From: Gluconobacter kondonii
GTDB taxonomy: Bacteria; Pseudomonadota; Alphaproteobacteria; Acetobacterales; Acetobacteraceae
NCBI RefSeq assembly: GCF_002723995.1
Contig: NZ_BEWP01000003.1
Coordinates: 223,982-287,981 of the forward strand
Reading direction: 5' to 3'
DNA length: 64,000 nt
The notes under the pieces are model-generated. The model was not told the DNA's origin. It searched no databases and saw only the letters and a list, made by a program, of their open reading frames with translations. This document shows, piece by piece, positions 27,828 to 37,386 of this stretch. The position numbers and the translations under genes are program-made. Position 1 is the stretch's first letter, and each line of letters starts with the position of its first letter.

Positions 27828-29207
27828 ATGACCATCCGTTTCGTCTTCACCGCCCTGCTGCTCGCAACGCCTGCCGCTTTCAGTGTCGGAAATGCGCTGG
27901 CTGAACCGGTCGCGTTCGAGCATGCGCGGCTGATTGATGGAACCGGAGCCTCGGCGCAGCCGGACGCCACGGTGGTCATCGACAATGGTGTGATTCTTTC
28001 GGTCGGCATCCCGGCTCCCGCCGATGCGCGGCATGTGGATCTGACGGGCAAGACGCTGATGCCCGCTCTCATCAGCGACCATGTTCATGTCGGCCTCGTG
28101 AAAGGTACGGGGGCCAGCCGCGACAACTATACCCGCGCCAATATTCTCGCCGCCATGAAGCAGTATTCCGATTATGGCGTCCTGACTGTCACGGCGCTGG
28201 GCCTGAACCGTTCTCCGCTGTTCGATACGCTGCGTCAGGAACAGCATGAGGGCCGCAATCCGGGGGCGGATCTGTATGGCGTGGATCAGGGGATTGGTGC
28301 GCCGGATGGTGTGCCGCCAGCCGCCATGGTCAAGGGCGTTGGTCCCGATCAGGTCTTCCGTCCGACGACGCCGGAAGAGGCGCGCAAGGACGTGGACCAG
28401 ATGATTGCGGAACACACGGATCTGGTGAAGCTCTGGGTGGACGACTTCCGCAATGACGTCCCGGACGGCAAGACCTATCCCATGCTGCCGCCCGCCATCT
28501 ATGAGGCCGTCATCGACGAAGCGCATCGGCATGACACGCGGGTTGCGGTCCATATCCACGATCTCGCCGTCGCCAAGGCCATCGTGGCTGCAAAAGCCGA
28601 TATTCTTGCGCATGGCGTGCGGGACCAGCCGGTGGATCATGATCTGATCGCGGCGATGCTCCGTCAGGGCACATGGTATATTGCGACGCTGGATCTGGAC
28701 GAGGCGAATTATCTCTATGCCGAACAGCCGGAGCTGCTCTCCAATCCGTTCGTTCTGGCGGGTATGGACCCGGCCCTGCGCCGCCAGTTCACGGACCCGA
28801 AATGGCGCGCGGAGATACTGGCCAAGCCTCTGACCAAGGCCTCGCATTACGCGCTGTCGGTGAATCAGAAGAACCTCGCCGTTCTGTATCGGGCGGGGGT
28901 GAAGGTTGGTTTTGGGACGGATTCCGGGGCCGCACCAACCCGTATTCCTGGCTTTGCCGAGCATCGTGAGTTGTATCTGACGGTGCAGGCCGGGCTGTCG
29001 CCCGTGCAGGCCATCAGTCTGGCCACGGGCAATGCCGCGGCGCTGCTGCATCTGTCAGACCGGGGCGTGATTGCTCCGGGCCGCCGGGCGGATCTTCTGG
29101 TTGTGGACGGCAATGCGGATGAAAACATCGCCGCCGTGGACCAGATTGATCAGGTCTGGCAGCGGGGCGGGCTTGTCAGCCACGGCCCCGTCCGTTCGAA
29201 GGACTGA
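27828..29207 (+). CDS. Secreted metal-dependent amidohydrolase (imidazolonepropionase-like)
   Basis: The product is 459 aa with a Sec signal peptide (cleavage near NALA|EP). It has the two-part amidohydrolase fold. Metal ligands are visible in order: DHVHVG (HxH), a candidate carboxylated Lys in LVKLWVDD, HIHDL, ILAHGVRD and GFGTDSG. The full ligand set suggests an active hydrolase, perhaps of peptides or cyclic amides, but the substrate is unknown. ATG 27828 has GGAG 8 nt upstream and starts the signal peptide, so the 24 upstream codons are rejected. The stop abuts the convergent antiporter gene with no gap. Confidence 0.88.
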   Translation: MTIRFVFTALLLATPAAFSVGNALAEPVAFEHARLIDGTGASAQPDATVVIDNGVILSVGIPAPADARHVDLTGKTLMPALISDHVHVGLVKGTGASRDNYTRANILAAMKQYSDYGVLTVTALGLNRSPLFDTLRQEQHEGRNPGADLYGVDQGIGAPDGVPPAAMVKGVGPDQVFRPTTPEEARKDVDQMIAEHTDLVKLWVDDFRNDVPDGKTYPMLPPAIYEAVIDEAHRHDTRVAVHIHDLAVAKAIVAAKADILAHGVRDQPVDHDLIAAMLRQGTWYIATLDLDEANYLYAEQPELLSNPFVLAGMDPALRRQFTDPKWRAEILAKPLTKASHYALSVNQKNLAVLYRAGVKVGFGTDSGAAPTRIPGFAEHRELYLTVQAGLSPVQAISLATGNAAALLHLSDRGVIAPGRRADLLVVDGNADENIAAVDQIDQVWQRGGLVSHGPVRSKD

Positions 29208-30431
29208 TTATGCTACGATCTCGGGGCGCGAACGTCCCGAGACGAGCCGGAACATCGGTCCGGTCAGCGTCGTGGAAATAACGGCCAAAACCATCAGTGA
29301 GGCGAAGGCAAATTCCGAAATCATGCCATGCGCGTGCAGGATGGTCGCCGCCACAATTTCCATCAGTCCCTTGCACTGCAACAGGGAGCCGATGCCCAGC
29401 GCCTGACGGTTCGTCAGGCCCGGAGCGGGCGGGAAAATCCAGACAGCAAGGATCTTCGTGACGATCGCAATGACAACCAGCAGCAGGGAGGCCAGAACGG
29501 ATGGCCATGTCAGGGCGTCGCCGTCGATCCGCAATCCGCTATGGCCAAAGAACATCGGGGCCAGCCAGATCAGCGAGAATGTCCCCACCGCCTCGACCGG
29601 CAGCCGACGGACCCAGCGTGGCGGCATGAGCGCACCTGCGAAATAGGCGCCGATCAGTTCGTGCAGCCCCAGTTCGTGGCTCGCCCATGATCCTGCGGCC
29701 AGATAGGCTGGAACAGCGGCCCAGATGATCCAGATCGGCGGGTTTTTCAGGTTCCGCGTGGCCCAACTGCTCAGGAGCGCCATGCCGACCAGAAGCAGGA
29801 CGGCCAGTCCTTCAAATCCGGTCCAGCCATGCAGCGCCTCGGTTCCGCGTGCCGCGAACTGGAGGATGGCCAGTCCGATCCAGAGGGCCGCATCGTCCAC
29901 GACCGCGAGTTTGAGGGCAAGCTGTCCGACGGGGCGATATACGGGCTCCAGTTCGCGCACGATCCCGATCAGGACTGGCAGCGCACTGACGGAAATGCAC
30001 AGCCCGATCGACATGGCGCCGATCCAGCTATTGCCATGCGGGGCCTGCCAGCCATGCAGTGGCAGGAAGAACAGTTTGACCAGAATGGTCCCGATGACGA
30101 ACGGAACGCCCAGCGCCACGAGCGCTCCGCCCAGCAGGCGACCCAGCGTCGGGGAGGGGAGGTTTTCGGCTTCGGGAGAATGGGTCGGGTTCTGCCACAT
30201 CTCCAGTCCGGCGGTGAACGCCAGAACCAGAACGGCCAGCCAGCCGATATAATCGCCGTAAAGCGAGGGAATACCGACTTTTGACGCTGGAAAATGCAGG
30301 ACCGCCAGAACAATGCCCACCAGAATGGGCAGGATGGCAATGGGAATGGAACGCCTGAGCAGTTGCCACAGTCCCCACGGAACGAGGACAAATATAAATG
30401 CATCCGCAAACAGTGCTGTCACATTCCCCAT
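29208..30431 (-). CDS. CPA2-family cation:proton antiporter
   Basis: The product is 407 aa with about 12 hydrophobic segments and no soluble regulatory domain. It resembles Na+/H+ exchanger domain proteins of the CPA2 family, with AFTAGLEMW near residue 73, SIGLCISVSALPVLIGIV near 147 and ELIGAYFAGALMPP near 260. The likely role is Na+ or K+ exchange for protons, relevant to life at acid pH, though the ion is not determined. AAGGGAT 5 nt upstream supports ATG 30431. Its TAA begins exactly where the amidohydrolase gene ends. Confidence 0.87.
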   Translation of the reverse strand: MGNVTALFADAFIFVLVPWGLWQLLRRSIPIAILPILVGIVLAVLHFPASKVGIPSLYGDYIGWLAVLVLAFTAGLEMWQNPTHSPEAENLPSPTLGRLLGGALVALGVPFVIGTILVKLFFLPLHGWQAPHGNSWIGAMSIGLCISVSALPVLIGIVRELEPVYRPVGQLALKLAVVDDAALWIGLAILQFAARGTEALHGWTGFEGLAVLLLVGMALLSSWATRNLKNPPIWIIWAAVPAYLAAGSWASHELGLHELIGAYFAGALMPPRWVRRLPVEAVGTFSLIWLAPMFFGHSGLRIDGDALTWPSVLASLLLVVIAIVTKILAVWIFPPAPGLTNRQALGIGSLLQCKGLMEIVAATILHAHGMISEFAFASLMVLAVISTTLTGPMFRLVSGRSRPEIVA

Positions 30432-30559
30432 GACGATCCCTTTTTTGTTTCAGGTCCGGTCAGGGTAACATGGATCAAAAAAATTGGGGTAATTTTTTAT
30501 TTCCATGTAATAAATAATTCTATGTTTCTGTTTTCAAAGAACTGTTTTTGAAAGGAATG

Positions 30560-30597
30560 AAAACCCGGAATTTTCTTTTGGAAAGGCCGGGTTTTTT
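30560..30597 (-). terminator. Terminator after rdgB
   Basis: A stem of AAAACCCGG / CCGGGTTTT with an 18-nt loop lies 8 bp past the rdgB stop. On the minus strand it ends in a short T tract; on the plus strand the T run is longer, so it may act both ways. Confidence 0.65.
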
Positions 30598-30604
30598 CCA
30601 GTCA

Positions 30605-31204
30605 TTAGGCGATGAAATTCTTCAGGAATTGCTCCAGCGCCCGGCCGCGATGACTGATGGCATTTTTCTCCGTCTCCGTCATTTCCGCAAAGGTCCGGTT
30701 TCCGCCTTCCGGCACGAACATCGGATCATAACCGTGTCCATGATCGCCCCGTGGGGGCCAGACGACCGTGCCGTGACATTTGCCCTGTACGGTCCGCGTT
30801 TCGCCATCCGGCCATGCCAGACACAGGGCCGCGACGAAAAAGGCCCGGTGATCGGCGCTGTCGCCCATTTCCTGATGCACGCGGTCCATTGCGATCTGCA
30901 TGTCTTTGGTCGGGCCGCCCCAGCGCGCGGAATAGACGCCGGGACGATTGTCCAGCGCCGCGACGCAGAAACCGGAATCATCGGCCAGCGCGGGCAGCCC
31001 TGATGCTCGGGCCGCGGCCAGAGCCTTGATGGCGGCGTTGCCGGTGAAGGTCTCTTCCGTCTCTTCGGGTTCCGGGAGGTTCAGTTCGGCGGCCGAGATG
31101 ACGGTGATCCCGCTCTCGGCCAGCAGGGTGGAAAATTCGCGCAGCTTGCCGGCATTATGGCTGGCCAGAACGATTTTTGAGCCTCGGGACAGTGTCCGCA
31201 TCAT
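30605..31204 (-). CDS. rdgB: dITP/XTP pyrophosphatase (HAM1/RdgB family)
   Basis: The product is 199 aa. It hydrolyses non-canonical purine nucleoside triphosphates to monophosphates, keeping hypoxanthine and xanthine out of DNA. Motifs are [15 protein letters not shown] (SHN/K binding loop, residues 10-24), the acidic [11 protein letters not shown] segment, [13 protein letters not shown], and the C-terminal [10 protein letters not shown]. The start overlaps the rph stop by 4 nt (ATGA at 31201-31204), a common alphaproteobacterial rph-rdgB arrangement. A second ATG codon directly follows. Confidence 0.95.
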   Translation of the reverse strand: MMRTLSRGSKIVLASHNAGKLREFSTLLAESGITVISAAELNLPEPEETEETFTGNAAIKALAAARASGLPALADDSGFCVAALDNRPGVYSARWGGPTKDMQIAMDRVHQEMGDSADHRAFFVAALCLAWPDGETRTVQGKCHGTVVWPPRGDHGHGYDPMFVPEGGNRTFAEMTETEKNAISHRGRALEQFLKNFIA

Positions 31205-31923
31205 GCAGTCTCCAGGACGTGATTCTGGGCGTCGAACAGTCGGTTCGTGCCGAGCTTCGCCAGTCGGAGGAGTTCAAAAAATTCGCTCTCCTGAAATGGC
31301 TTGTCCTCGGCGGTCCCCTGAATTTCGATGATGCCACCATCCGCTGTCAGGACGAAATTCGTATCGGCCTGCGCGCTGCTGTCTTCAATATAGTCCAGAT
31401 CCAGAACGGCTCCGGCATCCGTCAGCCCGCACGAGACTGCTGCGACCTGAGCCGTGAGGGCCTGTGAGCGCTTGATTGTCTTCAGCGCGATCGCCAGTGC
31501 CACCCAGGCGCCCGTGATGGAGGCGCAGCGCGTACCGCCATCCGCGTTCAGGACGTCGCAGTCGAGCGTGATGGTCCGCTCTCCCAGTTTTTTCAGATCC
31601 ACACAGGCCCGGAGCGACCGGGCGATCAGCCGCTGGATTTCCTGCGTGCGGCCGGACTGTTTGCCTTTGGCCGCCTCGCGCTGGCCGCGATTGTGGGTCG
31701 CCCGGGGGAGCATTCCGTATTCGGCCGTGATCCAGCCCTGTCCCCTGTTGCGCAGGAACGCCGGAACACGCTCCTCGACCGTGGCCGTGCACAGGACTTC
31801 CGTGCCGCCCACGCGGATGAGCGCGGAGCCTTCGGCATGGCGGGCAAAGCCCGTTTCGATTGAAACAATGCGGTTTTCGTCCGGCGCACGCCCGGAGGGA
31901 CGCTTGCGTGCGGTGTCAGTCAT
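31201..31923 (-). CDS. rph: Ribonuclease PH
   Basis: The product is 240 aa. It is a phosphate-dependent 3'-5' exoribonuclease that trims tRNA 3' ends. The sequence matches the family throughout: [14 protein letters not shown] near residue 62, the [14 protein letters not shown] substrate site near 91, [18 protein letters not shown] near 122, and DLDYIEDS near 180. The start ATG 31923 is consistent with the family N-terminus. It is followed by rdgB with overlapping codons and is divergent from hrcA. Confidence 0.96.
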   Translation of the reverse strand: MTDTARKRPSGRAPDENRIVSIETGFARHAEGSALIRVGGTEVLCTATVEERVPAFLRNRGQGWITAEYGMLPRATHNRGQREAAKGKQSGRTQEIQRLIARSLRACVDLKKLGERTITLDCDVLNADGGTRCASITGAWVALAIALKTIKRSQALTAQVAAVSCGLTDAGAVLDLDYIEDSSAQADTNFVLTADGGIIEIQGTAEDKPFQESEFFELLRLAKLGTNRLFDAQNHVLETA

Positions 31924-32006
31924 GTCAAAAAAGATCCTGTGGAAGAATATGTCCCGCCTCTAGCGCGTTTGACGCAGACCCATCCAGCCCCGACAGTGGG
32001 TTTACC

Positions 32007-33077
32007 ATGATGCGACCACAGCCTCCCCTGTTCCGCCCTTCCATCCCGATGCCGCACGGTCTGGGAGATCGTGAAGCCGCGATTTTGCGTGAAATCGTCG
32101 AGGAATATGTCGAAACGGGTGAGCCTATCGGCAGCCAGACGCTGGCCCAGCGCCTGCAACCAGCGCTGTCTCCGGCCACGATCCGCAATGTCATGGCAGA
32201 TCTGGCGCGGGCCGGGCTGCTGTTTAGCCCGCATGTCTCGGCCGGGCGTCTGCCGACCGAAAAGGGTGTGCGTCTGTTTGTGGATGGCCTGCTCCAGTTT
32301 GGCTCCCTTACAGAAGAAGACCGCGCCAGTATTGACAGCCGGCTCGATATTCACGGGCGGTCCTATCAGGATATTCTGTCCGAAGCATCGTCCCTGCTGT
32401 CGGGTCTGTCTTCCGCTGCGGGACTGGTGCTCGCGCCGAAATCGGATGCCGCGCTCAAGCATATCGAGTTCGTAGCACTTGGTCCGGGGCGGGTTCTGGT
32501 CATTCTGGTGGGCTCGGACGGGCAGGTGGAGAACCGCATCATCGAGACCCCGCCCGGCGTGCCGCCTTCCGCTCTCGTCGAAGCCGGGAACTACCTGAAC
32601 GCCCGTCTTGGAGACCTGACACTCGGCACGTTGCGTGAGCGGGTCCGGAGCGAAATGGATGCCAGCCGCCATGAACTCGATGCCCTGACGGCCAGTGTGA
32701 TCGAAAGCGGTCTTGCGACCTGGGACGCCGACGGGGGGACGCTGTTCGTGAAAGGGCAGGGGAAGCTGCTGGCCGACATCACGGAAATCGAGCGCCTGAC
32801 GACGATCCGTATGTTGTTCGACCATCTGGAGACGCAGGAGACTATGCTTCAACTGCTGCAACTGGCCGATGCGTCCGAAGGGGTGCGGATCTATATCGGG
32901 CGTGAAAGCGGGATGTTCGGCATGTCGGGCGTGTCCATGATCGTGGCGCCTGCCCGCAACGAAGCCCAGAAAATCGTGGGTGCGATTGGCGTGATCGGCC
33001 CGACCCGTCTGAATTACGGGCGGATCGTGCCTGTTGTGGACTACACCGCGCGGATGGTTGGTCGTCTGCTTGGCTGA
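32007..33077 (+). CDS. hrcA: Heat-inducible transcription repressor HrcA
   Basis: The product is 356 aa. HrcA represses class I heat-shock genes by binding CIRCE elements and responds to GroEL. The N-terminal winged helix (residues about 15-90) contains YVETGEPIGSQTLAQR and SPATIRNVMADLARAGLL. The C-terminal domain ends with VIGPTRLNYGRIVPVVDYTA, the conserved HrcA terminus. ATG 32007 (a second ATG follows) is preceded by GTGGG at about 6 nt. No CIRCE inverted repeat is present in the 83-bp rph-hrcA gap, and grpE does not follow; a PBP1A gene does. Confidence 0.95.
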   Translation: MMRPQPPLFRPSIPMPHGLGDREAAILREIVEEYVETGEPIGSQTLAQRLQPALSPATIRNVMADLARAGLLFSPHVSAGRLPTEKGVRLFVDGLLQFGSLTEEDRASIDSRLDIHGRSYQDILSEASSLLSGLSSAAGLVLAPKSDAALKHIEFVALGPGRVLVILVGSDGQVENRIIETPPGVPPSALVEAGNYLNARLGDLTLGTLRERVRSEMDASRHELDALTASVIESGLATWDADGGTLFVKGQGKLLADITEIERLTTIRMLFDHLETQETMLQLLQLADASEGVRIYIGRESGMFGMSGVSMIVAPARNEAQKIVGAIGVIGPTRLNYGRIVPVVDYTARMVGRLLG

Positions 33078-33184
33078 AGGCTGCTGAACGTTTCGGGAGG
33101 ATGGTCCCGGGGTTACGCCTCTTTCATGAAATGACCTTTTTAGACGGGGCGACGGAAGGGGCGGAATAATGCTATGCAGGTGGT

Positions 33185-35818
33185 ATGACGCGACGCTCTT
33201 TCCGCTCCCGTAACCCTCAAGGTCCGGGCGCCACGCCACCACGCCCTCCCCGTTTCCGCCGCTACCGGCAGTCCCTGGCGATTATCGCCGGTGTGGGGCT
33301 TGTGGGTATGGCCGGGGCGGGCGTTCTCGGCTGGACGACCTACGCCAAGCTGGTGGCGGATCTGCCCAGCGTGGACAGCCTGCGCGCCTATCAGCCGCCG
33401 ACCGTCAGCCGCATCTATGCTGCCGATGATCGTCTGATGGCCGAGCTGGCGAACGAACGCCGGATCTTTGTGCCGATCAACGCCATCCCCGAGCGTGTGA
33501 AGAATGCTTTCATCGCGACGGAAGACCATAATTTCTATACGCATGGCGGCGTGGATTTCATGGCGATCGGCCGTGCGGGCCTGACGGATATTTTTGCGCG
33601 TCATGGCCGCCGTCCGCTGGGTGCTTCGACCATCACCCAGCAGGTGGCGAAGGTCATGCTGCTCAACAGCAACGTCGTGAGCCTCGATCGCAAGATCAAG
33701 GAAGCCCTGCTTGCCATGAAAATGGAGCAGGTGCTGTCCAAGGACAAGATTCTCGAAATCTACCTGAATGGCATCTATCTCGGGAACGGCGCTTATGGTG
33801 TCGCCGCGGCCGCGCAGAGCTATTTCAACAAGCCGCTCGACCAGCTTGATGATGCCGAAGCCGCCTCGCTGGCAGCCCTTCCCAAGTCGCCCACGAACTA
33901 CAATCCGTTCCTGCATCCGCAGGCCGCGATGGGTCGCCGCAACCTTGTGCTGGACCTGATGGTTGAGGCTGGCGTTCTGACCCGTGAGCAGGCCGATCAG
34001 GAAAAGCAGGAGCCGCTGGTCCCCCAGCAGAAGCAGCGTTTTGGGCCTTTGCCGGATTCCGAGTGGTTCGGCGAGGAAGTCCGCCGTCAGCTCATCGCCC
34101 AGTATGGTCAGGACCGTGCGGCGCAGGGCGGTCTGGAGGTCCACACCAGTTTGGACCAGAACCTTCAGACCACCGAAACGCGTCTGCTGCATGAAGGGCT
34201 GATGAATTACGACCGCGCCCATAGTGGCTGGCGGGGGCCGTTGCGGACCCTGTCGGACATTCAGGACGATAGCTGGGAAAGCGCGCTCGATCATGTCACG
34301 CCGCCCGGCGGGATGCTGCGCGAGTGGCGTCTGGCGGTTGTGCTGCCGGGTGGCACGCATGTCGGCTGGATCGAGGAAGGCAGCCCCCGCAAAGGCGCGC
34401 TTCTTGCGACCGACATCGGCTGGGCGCGGCGGGCGCATCCGCTGCGTGCCGGGGATGTCATCATGATCGAACCGCAGGAAGGCGGTTCGGCGGCCCTGCG
34501 CCAGATCCCGCAGGTCGAAGGGGCGGCCGTGACGCTGGATGTGCATACGGGTCGCGTTCTGGCGATGGTCGGCGGCTGGTCGTTCCATGAAAGCCAGTTC
34601 AACCGGGCTACGCAGGCGCTGCGTCAGCCGGGGTCGTCGTTCAAGCCTTTCGTCTATCTGGCCGCGATGGAACAGGGGATTTCCCCGTCCGAGCGTTTCG
34701 ACGATTCGCCCATTTCCTATGGCGACTGGCATCCGCAGAACTACGAACATGACAACTGGGGCCCGACGACGCTGCACGACGCGCTGCGCGAAAGTCGCAA
34801 CCTCGTCACGATTCGTGTCGCTGCCCATCTCGGTATGAAAGCGGTCGCGGATACGGCCATCCGCGCCGGGCTTGTCGCGCAGATGCCGCATGTTTTGCCC
34901 GCGGCGCTGGGTGCCGTCGAAACCACCGTCATGCGCGAGGCCGCTGCTTACGCCACGATCGCCAATGGCGGGCATATCGTCACGCCGACCCTCGTGGACG
35001 ACATTCAGGACCGCTCCGGGAGCGTGCTGTGGCAGGCAGGGGGGCTGAAGCTCGGCACTGCCATGCAGGCTCCGCCCAGCGAACAGCCTGCTCCCACGGA
35101 CGGAACACCGGCCGATGGCACGACACCGCCCGCCGCGCCGGTTGCCCCGGTTCCGGCCACGCCCGTACCCGGCAGCGTGTCTGTCCCGTCCCTGACCGAT
35201 ACCCGCCCGACGCTGGCCAGCGAGCAGAGCACGTTCCAGATCGTGAAGATGATGCAGGACGTGATCGCCCGGGGCACTGGCCGTATGGCGGGTGTTGGTA
35301 TCGATCGTCCTATCGCGGGCAAGACCGGCACCAGTCAGGACTTCCATGACGCGTGGTTTGCCGGGTACTCCCCCGATATCGTCACGGTGGTCTGGGTCGG
35401 TTTCGATACACCCCAGACGCTGGGCCGCAATTCGGATGGTGGCCGCATTGCCGGGCCGATCTGGAACAAGATCATGAAGGTCGCTCTGGCCAGCCGTCCG
35501 AAGCTCGACTTCCGCGTGCCAGACGGTATTACGCTGGCCAGCTACGACACGGGACGCATTTCGGCTGTCGATGGCTTCAAGACCGATCAGGTTCCGGGTG
35601 CGTCCGTTGAGCTGCATGGCTTCGGCGCGGGAACCGAGGCCCTGACCGCCGCCGATACGGGCGCGGACAGCGTGATTTCGGATTCCGAAAGCGGCATGGC
35701 CCAGATGCCGGACCAGCCCGGAGGCGGCACGCCCGGAACCGGGTCGTCCGCAGCGCCGGGACAGGCCCAGAAACCTGCTCCGTCCGATGGTGACATTGGC
35801 GTGGGCGGCCTATACTAA
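33185..35818 (+). CDS. mrcA: Penicillin-binding protein 1A, bifunctional transglycosylase/transpeptidase
   Basis: The product is 877 aa. It polymerises and cross-links peptidoglycan in the periplasm. A cytoplasmic Pro/Arg-rich N-terminus precedes one membrane anchor (residues about 30-52). The GT51 transglycosylase domain has ATEDHNFYTHGGVD, GASTITQQ and KDKILEIYLN. The transpeptidase domain has the active-site SxxK in GSSFKPF, SRN as the SxN motif, and KTGTS. Between the last two lies a Pro/Ala/Thr-rich insertion of about 60 residues (near 635-690). The C-terminus is Gly/Pro-rich. prfB follows after 39 bp, the usual alphaproteobacterial order. Confidence 0.95.
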   Translation: MTRRSFRSRNPQGPGATPPRPPRFRRYRQSLAIIAGVGLVGMAGAGVLGWTTYAKLVADLPSVDSLRAYQPPTVSRIYAADDRLMAELANERRIFVPINAIPERVKNAFIATEDHNFYTHGGVDFMAIGRAGLTDIFARHGRRPLGASTITQQVAKVMLLNSNVVSLDRKIKEALLAMKMEQVLSKDKILEIYLNGIYLGNGAYGVAAAAQSYFNKPLDQLDDAEAASLAALPKSPTNYNPFLHPQAAMGRRNLVLDLMVEAGVLTREQADQEKQEPLVPQQKQRFGPLPDSEWFGEEVRRQLIAQYGQDRAAQGGLEVHTSLDQNLQTTETRLLHEGLMNYDRAHSGWRGPLRTLSDIQDDSWESALDHVTPPGGMLREWRLAVVLPGGTHVGWIEEGSPRKGALLATDIGWARRAHPLRAGDVIMIEPQEGGSAALRQIPQVEGAAVTLDVHTGRVLAMVGGWSFHESQFNRATQALRQPGSSFKPFVYLAAMEQGISPSERFDDSPISYGDWHPQNYEHDNWGPTTLHDALRESRNLVTIRVAAHLGMKAVADTAIRAGLVAQMPHVLPAALGAVETTVMREAAAYATIANGGHIVTPTLVDDIQDRSGSVLWQAGGLKLGTAMQAPPSEQPAPTDGTPADGTTPPAAPVAPVPATPVPGSVSVPSLTDTRPTLASEQSTFQIVKMMQDVIARGTGRMAGVGIDRPIAGKTGTSQDFHDAWFAGYSPDIVTVVWVGFDTPQTLGRNSDGGRIAGPIWNKIMKVALASRPKLDFRVPDGITLASYDTGRISAVDGFKTDQVPGASVELHGFGAGTEALTAADTGADSVISDSESGMAQMPDQPGGGTPGTGSSAAPGQAQKPAPSDGDIGVGGLY

Positions 35819-35857
35819 GACCACCAGAACAGACCCCCCTTATGAGTGGAGGACACT

Positions 35858-36989
35858 ATGTCGGCCGAAACCGAGGCCCTTTCCGTCCAGATCAAGCAGT
35901 CGGTGGCACTGCTGAGGAGGCATCTTTGACTGGGATGTCGCAACAACACGCCTCGCGGAACTGAACCACCGCGTTGAAGACCCTGACCTATGGAACGACG
36001 CAGAAGCCGCCCAGAAGCTGATGCGCGAGCGCACGACGCTCGCCAACCAGATCGAAGGCGTCCAGCAGATCGAGGCCGAGGTCGAAGGCACGCTCGAACT
36101 GGTCGAACTGGCGGAAATGGAAGGGGATGACAGCCTCGTTCAGGATGCCGTTCAGACCCTGCGCGCCATTGCCGAAGACGTCCGCAAGCGCGAAATCGAA
36201 AGCCTGCTCTCGGGTGAGGCGGACAGCAATGACTGTTACGTCGAGGTGAATGCGGGCGCTGGCGGTACGGAAGCTCAGGACTGGGCCGAGATGCTCCTGC
36301 GCATGTACACGCGCTGGGCCGAACAGCATGGCTACAAGGTCACGTTCATCGAAGGCAGCGAAGGCGAACAGGCTGGCATCAAGTCCGCGACCATTCAGGT
36401 GAGCGGTGCGAACGCCTATGGCTGGCTCAAGACCGAGGCTGGCGTGCATCGTCTGGTCCGGATCTCGCCGTTCGATGCGGCGGCCCGTCGTCAGACGTCG
36501 TTCGCGTCTGTGTGGGTCTATCCGGTCGTGGATGATTCGATCGAAATCGAGATCAACGATTCGGATCTGCGCGTCGATACGTTCCGGGCCTCGGGCGCAG
36601 GTGGACAGCACGTCAACAAGACGGATTCGGCCATCCGGATCACCCATATCCCGACCGGGATCGTGGTGGCCTGTCAGACCGACCGTTCGCAGCACCGCAA
36701 CCGCGCCAAGGCGATGGAAATGCTGCGGGCCCGGATGTACGAAGCGGAATTACAGAAGCGCGAAGCTGCTGCCGCCCAGACGGAAGCTTCCAAGACCGAT
36801 ATCGGCTGGGGACACCAGATCCGGTCCTACGTCCTCGCGCCGTATCAGTTGGTCAAGGACCTGCGGACGGGTGTGGAGAAGGGAAATCCGGGCGCGGTGC
36901 TCGATGGTGCGCTGGACGACTTCATGTCGGCCTCCCTGGCGCAGAGCGTCGGGGCGACCCGATCGGAGGCCAGCGCCTCGGCCCAGTAA
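35858..36989 (+). CDS. prfB: Peptide chain release factor 2, made by programmed +1 frameshift
   Basis: The full product is 376 aa. The first 23 codons run from ATG 35858 (GGAGG 5 nt upstream) to CTT at 35924-35926, followed by an in-frame TGA. A +1 shift at CTT-TGA-C puts the ribosome into the long frame, which begins GAC TGG GAT at 35928 and ends at 36989. Release motifs are present: SPFD in the anticodon-like region and GAGGQHVN with the catalytic GGQ near residues 248-250. RF2 recognises UGA and UAA and regulates its own level through this frameshift. A strict single-frame reading would wrongly start at ATG 36021. Confidence 0.95.
35915..35930 (+). promoter_or_regulatory. prfB +1 recoding site
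   Basis: The sequence is AGGAGG CAT CTT TGA C. An internal Shine-Dalgarno-like AGGAGG lies 3 nt before the slippery CTT, and the UGA stop is followed by C, a poor termination context. This matches the known RF2 autoregulatory signal (AGGGGG TAT CTT TGA C in E. coli). Confidence 0.95.
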
Positions 36990-37036
36990 GTCCTGTTACG
37001 TTTAAGCCCTGTCGGCTTTCAAACGGATTCGCTCAG

Positions 37037-37071
37037 GCGCCGGAACAGAGAAACTGTTCCGGCGCTTTTTT
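37037..37071 (+). terminator. Rho-independent terminator after prfB
   Basis: There is a perfect 12-bp stem GCGCCGGAACAG / CTGTTCCGGCGC with an AGAAA loop, followed by six T residues. Confidence 0.95.
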
Positions 37072-37135
37072 CTTGAATCTGTCATAACGCGACATAGCGA
37101 AATTACGTTTCCGGGATTTGGGACGATATTTTTAT

Positions 37136-37164
37136 TTGTCCGGATAGGGCGCAAAGCGTAGAAT
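37136..37164 (+). promoter_or_regulatory. Candidate sigma-70 promoter of the ton operon
   Basis: TTGTCC and TAGAAT are separated by exactly 17 nt, about 220 bp before tonB. The -10 resembles those proposed here for tRNA-Thr (TAGAAC) and atpH (CTAGAG). Confidence 0.4.
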
Positions 37165-37386
37165 ATGTCCACAATATGAAAAAATCGTTTCGATAAGAGC
37201 AATCACCGGCTTGACAGCATAGGGGTTAGGCTGCCCAATCAGCATATCGGGTATGTTCCCACGGCATATGACGTATTTGTTATGCGGTTGCAGTGGGAAA
37301 GCCTGATGGCAACACAGAAATCGGGACACCGCACCCGGCAGATGTGAATGAATGCCGGTGTCAGTGAGGGGTAAGAAGGTTTCGAC

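Larger units (their letters stand above)
36990..37386. other. 397-bp intergenic region between prfB and tonB
   Basis: It contains the prfB terminator (37037-37071), a candidate promoter (37136-37164) and about 220 bp of leader before tonB. I find no small gene with a ribosome site and no recognisable Fur box. The long leader may carry regulation that I cannot identify. Confidence 0.5.

Noticed and set aside
31924..32006. CIRCE element before hrcA
   Set aside because: I looked for TTAGCACTC-N9-GAGTGCTAA and close variants and found none.
33140..35617. 825-codon open frame antisense to PBP1A
   Set aside because: The composition is that of an antisense shadow with no domain; the plus strand has all PBP1A catalytic motifs.
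36021..36989. Short RF2 starting at ATG 36021
   Set aside because: It would lack the conserved N-terminal domain, which is encoded upstream through the frameshift.
37201..37260. TTGACA at 37211 as tonB promoter
   Set aside because: No acceptable -10 box lies 16-18 nt downstream; the TTGTCC/TAGAAT pair is better.
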